Source of the DNA: Lysobacteraceae bacterium
GTDB lineage: Bacteria; Pseudomonadota; Gammaproteobacteria; Xanthomonadales; Xanthomonadaceae
DNA length: 10,269 bases
Direction: 5' to 3'
Assembly: GCA_028293685.1 (NCBI GenBank)
Contig: JAQGOI010000259.1
Coordinates: 1 to 10,269 of the forward strand
The translations under genes and the position numbers were made by a program. How positions within the stretch are numbered: position 1 is the stretch's first letter; each line of letters starts with the position of its first letter. Below the pieces are notes generated by a model. That model did not search any database. It was not told where the DNA came from and was given only the letters and a program-made list of their open reading frames with translations. Of this stretch, positions 7,179-10,269 are shown one piece after another.

Positions 7179-7538
7179 TCACGGAGATTTCGGTTGCTGC
7201 GCGAGGTCAAGCACCAGCAGGCCGTCTTCCGTCGATACCGCGACAGCGCGCAGTCGTTCGCCAAGACACGGCCCGGCGACACAGCGGCCTTGGTCGGTTT
7301 CGAAGCTGGCGCCATGCACCGCGCACACCAGCAGGCAGTCCCTGCTCATGAGAAAGCGCCCAGGCGACCAGTCCAGGCGACGTCCCGCGTGCGGACAGAC
7401 GTTGTGCCACGCACGCAGCCGATCGCCTTGGCGATACACGATGAGCGAGGCGTCCTCGCCATCGATGGCCGTTTCCACCGCCGTCAGGACGCCATCGGGA
7501 ATGTCCACCATGGCGCCAAGCACTGTCCTGGTCAGCAT
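7179..7538 (-). CDS. Small Rieske [2Fe-2S] domain protein
   Basis: This 119-residue soluble protein consists of a single Rieske domain. The ligands are all present: CPH (Cys48, His50) in NVCPHAGRRLDW, and CAVH (Cys72, His75) in LLVCAVHGASFE. These are the CxH and CxxH pairs that bind the 2Fe-2S cluster. The later GRCVAGPC segment is usual for ferredoxin-type Rieske proteins. It could serve as an electron-transfer ferredoxin, but no partner oxygenase or reductase is in the window, so the role is open. The start is uncertain: the ATG at 7538 has no strong Shine-Dalgarno sequence, while an in-frame GTG at 7577 has AAGGTGG nine bases upstream and would add 13 residues. It ends 46 bp from the convergent permease gene. 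Confidence 0.88.
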   Translation of the reverse strand: MLTRTVLGAMVDIPDGVLTAVETAIDGEDASLIVYRQGDRLRAWHNVCPHAGRRLDWSPGRFLMSRDCLLVCAVHGASFETDQGRCVAGPCLGERLRAVAVSTEDGLLVLDLAQQPKSP

Positions 7539-7576
7539 TCGTTGTGCGTCGTCCGGAAGGTTTAACGAACTACTCA

Positions 7577-7640
7577 CACCTTGGAGCCACCTTGGTCCGA
7601 TACTGCCGATTCGGTCATTCGACCGCATTCTGTCATGACA
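7577..7640. promoter_or_regulatory. Direct repeat and palindromes between the Rieske and membrane-protein genes
   Basis: CACCTTGG occurs twice, at 7577-7584 and 7588-7595, with starts 11 bp apart (about one helical turn). Further right are the inverted repeat CGGTC-ATTC-GACCG (7612-7625) and the perfect palindrome TGTCATGACA (7631-7640), which ends eight bases before the next start codon. The arrangement is consistent with operator sites in a divergent control region. No regulator is known, and single occurrences of such short repeats can arise by chance. Confidence 0.3.
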
Positions 7641-7648
7641 CCCCCGCA

Positions 7649-7939
7649 ATGGTCGCTCACGTCTTTCGCTTCGATACCAGCCGCCTCCACGCTGCGTTCG
7701 CACCACGCAAGCCCCGTCACCCACTCGCCCGCGTTGCCGTCGGCCTGCTCGGCCTCGGCGTGCTTGCGTTGCTGGTGGTTTTCAGCGTCTTTGTCGGCAT
7801 CGGCATGCTTGCCATCGGCCTGGCGTACCGGTTGACGCGTGGGCGCACGCCCGCGATCGACCGTCGCTCTCCGATGCCCGCGCGCGTCGTCGACGGTGAA
7901 TACCGCGTCGTCGGAAAAACCGTCCTGCCGTCGGCCTGA
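7649..7939 (+). CDS. Small membrane protein of unknown function
   Basis: This 96-residue protein matches no family I recognise. Residues 1-27 are basic (RFDTSRLHAAFAPRKPRHPLAR). Residues about 28-60 form one long or two tightly packed membrane segments (VGLLGLGVLALLVVFSVFVGIGMLAIGLAY). The rest is a basic, polar tail (RLTRGRTPAIDRRSP) ending in DGEYRVVGKTVLPSA. The positive charges on both sides of the hydrophobic region would suit a helical hairpin with both ends in the cytoplasm. It starts 110 bp from the divergent Rieske gene and stops 8 bp before the FAH-family gene, so it is probably cotranscribed with the latter. I chose the ATG at 7649; the frame opens earlier, but that part overlaps the control region and does not look like protein. 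Confidence 0.72.
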   Translation: MVAHVFRFDTSRLHAAFAPRKPRHPLARVAVGLLGLGVLALLVVFSVFVGIGMLAIGLAYRLTRGRTPAIDRRSPMPARVVDGEYRVVGKTVLPSA

Positions 7940-7947
7940 TCGCCCGC

Positions 7948-8655
7948 ATGCGCAGTGTCGTGGCGCCCGATCTGCCACGCATTCCGGTCAAGGGCGGCGG
8001 CACATTCCAGGTCCATCGCATCTATTGCGTCGGTCGCAACTTTGCCGATCACGCGCGCGAAATGGGTGCGACGGTGGCGGCATCGGCAGCCGAGCGCGGG
8101 CATCCGGTGTTCTTCCTCAAGCCTTCGGATGCGGTGGTGATCGACGGTGTCGTGCCCTACCCGCCGGGCACCCGTGAATTGCATCATGAAGTCGAGCTGG
8201 TCGTCGCCTTGGGTCGCGACGCTCCGCCAGGCGAAGTGACTGCGGCCGTCGCGCAGTCGTTGGTCTTCGGGTTCGCGGTCGGGCTGGACCTCACGCGAAG
8301 GGATCTGCAGGCGGCCGCCAAAGCCAAGGGCTTGCCCTGGGATACCGGCAAGGCGTTCGATCACTCTGCTCCGATCAGCGAGATCGTACCTGGCGCCGGC
8401 ATCGACATCAGGGCACTGTCGCTGTCGCTCACCGTCAATGGCGAGCGTCGCCAGCATGGCGCACTGTCGGATCTGATCTGGGATGTCGAAGACATCCTGG
8501 GCGAACTCTCGCAGCTCTATGCGCTGCGCGCTGGCGACCTGGTGTTCATGGGCACGCCGGCCGGAGTCGGACCGTTGCAGGTGGGCGACACGTTTTTCGC
8601 CGCCCTGGATGGCGTCGTCGAACTGCACGGCCGCATCGCCCCGGTGCCGCGCTAG
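7948..8655 (+). CDS. Fumarylacetoacetate hydrolase (FAH) family protein
   Basis: This 235-residue enzyme is of the short FAH type, like fumarylpyruvate hydrolases and acylpyruvases. These use a divalent metal to cleave C-C bonds in, or to hydrate or decarboxylate, 2-oxo-acids. Family blocks are IYCVGRNFADHAREMG (25-40), VFFLKPSDAVV (54-64), HHEVELVVALG (79-89) with metal ligands Glu81 and Glu83, FGFAVGLDLTRRDLQ (107-121) with Asp114 as the third ligand, WDTGKAFDHSAPIS (131-144), NGERRQHG and GTPAGVGPLQVGD near the end. Everything needed for metal binding is present. The exact substrate cannot be told: no gentisate, homogentisate or 4-hydroxyphenylacetate genes lie nearby. It follows the small membrane protein by 8 bp and precedes mscL by 43 bp. 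Confidence 0.92.
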   Translation: MRSVVAPDLPRIPVKGGGTFQVHRIYCVGRNFADHAREMGATVAASAAERGHPVFFLKPSDAVVIDGVVPYPPGTRELHHEVELVVALGRDAPPGEVTAAVAQSLVFGFAVGLDLTRRDLQAAAKAKGLPWDTGKAFDHSAPISEIVPGAGIDIRALSLSLTVNGERRQHGALSDLIWDVEDILGELSQLYALRAGDLVFMGTPAGVGPLQVGDTFFAALDGVVELHGRIAPVPR

Positions 8656-8698
8656 GTCGCGCAGCCCGACCCAAGGCCTTTTCAGCGGAGAACGCATC

Positions 8699-9103
8699 AT
8701 GGGCATGATCAGTGAGTTCAAGGAATTCATCTCGAAGGGCAGCGTCGTCGACCTGGCAGTCGGCGTGGTGATCGGTGCTGCCTTCGGCAAGATTGTCACC
8801 GCGCTGGTCGATGGCATCGTCATGCCGATCGTCGGCGTCGCGCTCGGCGGTGTCAGCGTTTCGGACTGGAAAGTCGTGCTGAAGCCGGAGACGGTCGACG
8901 CCGCAGGCAAGAAGGTGGCCGAAGTCGCCGTGCAGTACGGCATGTTCATCCAGACCCTGATCGATTTCCTGATCATCGCGCTGGTCATCTTCATGGTGCT
9001 CAAGGGCTACAACCGCATGCGCAAGCCGCCAGTCGAAGTCGTGGTCGCGCCCACGGAGGACGTGCTGCTCCTGCGCGAGATCCGCGATTCGCTTCGGCGA
9101 TAG
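8699..9103 (+). CDS. mscL: MscL, large-conductance mechanosensitive channel
   Basis: MscL forms a pentameric inner-membrane pore that opens under high membrane tension and releases solutes during hypo-osmotic shock. The 134-residue protein (E. coli: 136) begins MGMISEFKEFISKGSVVDLAVGVVIGAAFGKIV, that is, the N-terminal amphipathic helix and the Gly/Ala-rich pore helix TM1. A periplasmic loop follows (VSDWKVVLKPETVDAAGKKVAEVAVQYG). TM2 is FIQTLIDFLIIALVIFMVLKGYNRM, and the protein ends in a charged cytoplasmic helix (TEDVLLLREIRDSLRR). GGAG eight bases before the ATG is a good ribosome binding site. It is the last gene of the plus-strand group and ends 33 bp from the convergent methyltransferase-like gene. 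Confidence 0.97.
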   Translation: MGMISEFKEFISKGSVVDLAVGVVIGAAFGKIVTALVDGIVMPIVGVALGGVSVSDWKVVLKPETVDAAGKKVAEVAVQYGMFIQTLIDFLIIALVIFMVLKGYNRMRKPPVEVVVAPTEDVLLLREIRDSLRR

Positions 9104-9136
9104 CAGGCCATTCCGGGGCCGCGTCACCCCGACCCT

Positions 9137-9985
9137 TCAGCGCACCGCGCGCAAAATCCAGAGCGATTCGGGGAGACCGTTGTCCGGATCGCGGATGCGC
9201 ACCGCCATCGCCCTGGAAAACCCCGCGCTGCGCATGCGCGCAAGCAGATCCCATGCAAAATGGTGGAAGCACAACACGCCGCCGCCGAGCGGGTCGCCGT
9301 GATATTCCGGAACCTGCAGGTGTTCGACTTCACCATCGCCGTCGACGCGCGCCAGTTCGATGCTGTCGGCCTGGTCGCAGTAGAACGGCACGGTCAGGAT
9401 CAGGTGCCCGCCCGGACGCAGCACCCGCGCGAACTCCACGAGCGCACGTTGCACGTCCGGAACGTGCTCGAGCACATCCAGGGTCGCGATCGCGTCGAGC
9501 GACCGGTCCGCGAATGACAGGTGGGTGATGTCCTCGCGATGCAGCCATTCGAAATGGCCGTAACGCCACAGCCAGAGCCAGAGCTTGAGGCGCTGCCTGG
9601 TGGACCCGGTGAATTCGCTGCCCTGCAGACGGCAGCGCTTTTTCATTGCGAAATAGAAATGGCTGGCCTGCTCGGTAACGTAGAGCCTGCTGCCCGTTTC
9701 GATTTCCTCCAGCAGCAGTTGTGCGACGGCGCGCTGGCGGGCGTTGTTCAGGCAGTTCGGACACAGCAGCGATTCCCGGAACGACACCATTCCCCGTCCG
9801 TTGTCGGTACAGATGAACTGGCAGCGGATCCCGCACAGCACGCAGTCGCCGGCAACCGGTTCAGTGATCAGCGCTTTTGACAGCGCCACGTTGGCAACGT
9901 GCTGTACCGCCAGTTCCCGGCGGTGATCGGCCTGCCACTGCAGCCACTCGGCCTGGGTTTCGAACTGCTGGATCTCCGCGGTCAT
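9137..9985 (-). CDS. Class I SAM methyltransferase-like protein with a two-CxxC zinc site
   Basis: This 282-residue protein has an unusual layout. Residues 1-45 are helical. Cys48-x2-Cys51 and Cys75-Pro-Asn-Cys78 form a probable zinc knuckle. The post-motif-I half of a Rossmann methyltransferase domain follows: HREDITHLSFADRSLDAIATLDVLEHVPD (149-177), RVLRPGGHLILTVPFY (187-202) and a C-terminal ESLWILRA strand. The normal glycine-rich SAM motif I is not recognisable where expected; the segment there reads SRLYVTEQASHFYFAMKK, followed by GSEFTG. I recall the YVTEQ...GSE arrangement from a family annotated simply as 'class I SAM-dependent methyltransferase', sometimes beside glycan genes. I chose the ATG at 9985 because it overlaps the stop of the upstream SpoU gene (ATGA); an in-frame GTG at 10000 is less likely. 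The target molecule is unknown. Confidence 0.85.
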   Translation of the reverse strand: MTAEIQQFETQAEWLQWQADHRRELAVQHVANVALSKALITEPVAGDCVLCGIRCQFICTDNGRGMVSFRESLLCPNCLNNARQRAVAQLLLEEIETGSRLYVTEQASHFYFAMKKRCRLQGSEFTGSTRQRLKLWLWLWRYGHFEWLHREDITHLSFADRSLDAIATLDVLEHVPDVQRALVEFARVLRPGGHLILTVPFYCDQADSIELARVDGDGEVEHLQVPEYHGDPLGGGVLCFHHFAWDLLARMRSAGFSRAMAVRIRDPDNGLPESLWILRAVR

Positions 9986-10269
9986 CGATTCCGGCGCCAC
10001 TCGGCCAGCAGGACGGCCGTGGCCGCTGCGACGTTGAGGCTTTCAACGGTGCCACTTCCGGGAATGGATACGCGCAGATCGCACATCGCCGCAAGCGCCG
10101 CCGAGACACCTTCGCCCTCGGCGCCGATGACATACACCATGCGCTCGGGCACCGGTGTCGAAAACAACGCGGTGCCGCCTCGGACCACGGTTGCTGCGAG
10201 CTGGAAACCTGCGCCATGCAGCTGAGCGATGGCATTGTCCTCCCGACCCAGGCGCACGAAGGGCACGTG
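9982..10269 (-). CDS. SpoU/TrmH-family RNA 2'-O-methyltransferase (C-terminal part, runs off the right edge)
   Basis: The window holds the last 95 codons of a SPOUT-superfamily enzyme that methylates ribose 2'-OH in tRNA or rRNA. The three knot motifs are partly visible: MVYVIGAEGEGVSAALAAMCD (motif 2) and RVSIPGSGTVESLNVAAATAVLLAEW (motif 3, with the conserved Ser-Leu-Asn-Val). SAM is bound in the trefoil knot these segments form. The N-terminal part with motif 1 lies beyond the edge, so TrmH, RlmB or another subgroup cannot be decided; the IPGSG in place of the more usual IPM-G loop is a small variation. The stop TGA overlaps the ATG of the methyltransferase-like gene downstream, suggesting translational coupling. 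Confidence 0.9.
   Translation of the reverse strand, partial: HVPFVRLGREDNAIAQLHGAGFQLAATVVRGGTALFSTPVPERMVYVIGAEGEGVSAALAAMCDLRVSIPGSGTVESLNVAAATAVLLAEWRRNR

Noticed and set aside
9114..9131. CGGGG/CCCCG hairpin between mscL and the convergent methyltransferase-like gene as a terminator.
   Set aside because: It has only five base pairs with an eight-base loop and no T-tract on either strand; chance occurrence is likely in such G+C-rich DNA.
1..10269. CRISPR array, transposase, phage, toxin-antitoxin or other defence genes.
   Set aside because: I looked on both strands. The only repeats are the two dispersed elements and short promoter-region repeats, and every convincing protein is housekeeping, transport or surface-related.

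Overview
The window looks like a chromosomal housekeeping region of a G+C-rich gammaproteobacterium, most likely of the Xanthomonadales (Lysobacter/Luteimonas/Xanthomonas-like). Three things suggest this. The TrmB, ThiS and ThiG sequences look like Xanthomonad versions. A dRS3-like dispersed repeat (ATTCCC-N8-near-GGGAAT) and a GGGATTC-type heptad repeat lie between genes. G/C dominates third codon positions. The assignment rests on pattern recognition, not on a search.

Layout. Positions 1-918 (minus) hold rimB and the first half of rimK, joined by an ATGA overlap; they belong to the ribosomal protein S6 modification system. A tRNA-Gly(CCC) gene with its own sigma70-type promoter follows (1021-1133, minus). 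Next is a complete GDSL-family autotransporter esterase (1237-3120, minus) with a signal peptide, an SGNH catalytic domain and a C-terminal beta-barrel ending in Phe. Diverging from it is a plus-strand run: thiS, thiG (thiazole synthesis for thiamine) and trmB (tRNA m7G46 methyltransferase). Then comes a 613-residue SLC13-type permease carrying two cytoplasmic TrkA-C (RCK_C) domains.

Convergent to the permease is a small Rieske [2Fe-2S] protein (minus). Its divergent neighbour is a small membrane protein of unknown function, followed by a fumarylacetoacetate-hydrolase-family enzyme and mscL (all plus). The right edge holds a minus-strand pair: the C-terminal part of a SpoU/TrmH-family RNA 2'-O-methyltransferase, and an ATGA-overlapping class I methyltransferase-like protein with a two-CxxC zinc site and no recognisable SAM motif I.

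I found no phage, transposase, CRISPR or defence genes. The less ordinary features are the two dispersed repeats that form the edges of trmB (one supplies its stop codon), the repeats and palindromes in the Rieske/membrane-protein divergent region, the possible leaderless starts of thiS and thiG, and the unusual methyltransferase-like protein coupled to the SpoU enzyme. No intergenic stretch without a gene exceeds 300 bases. I do not see strong evidence for a wholly new system.
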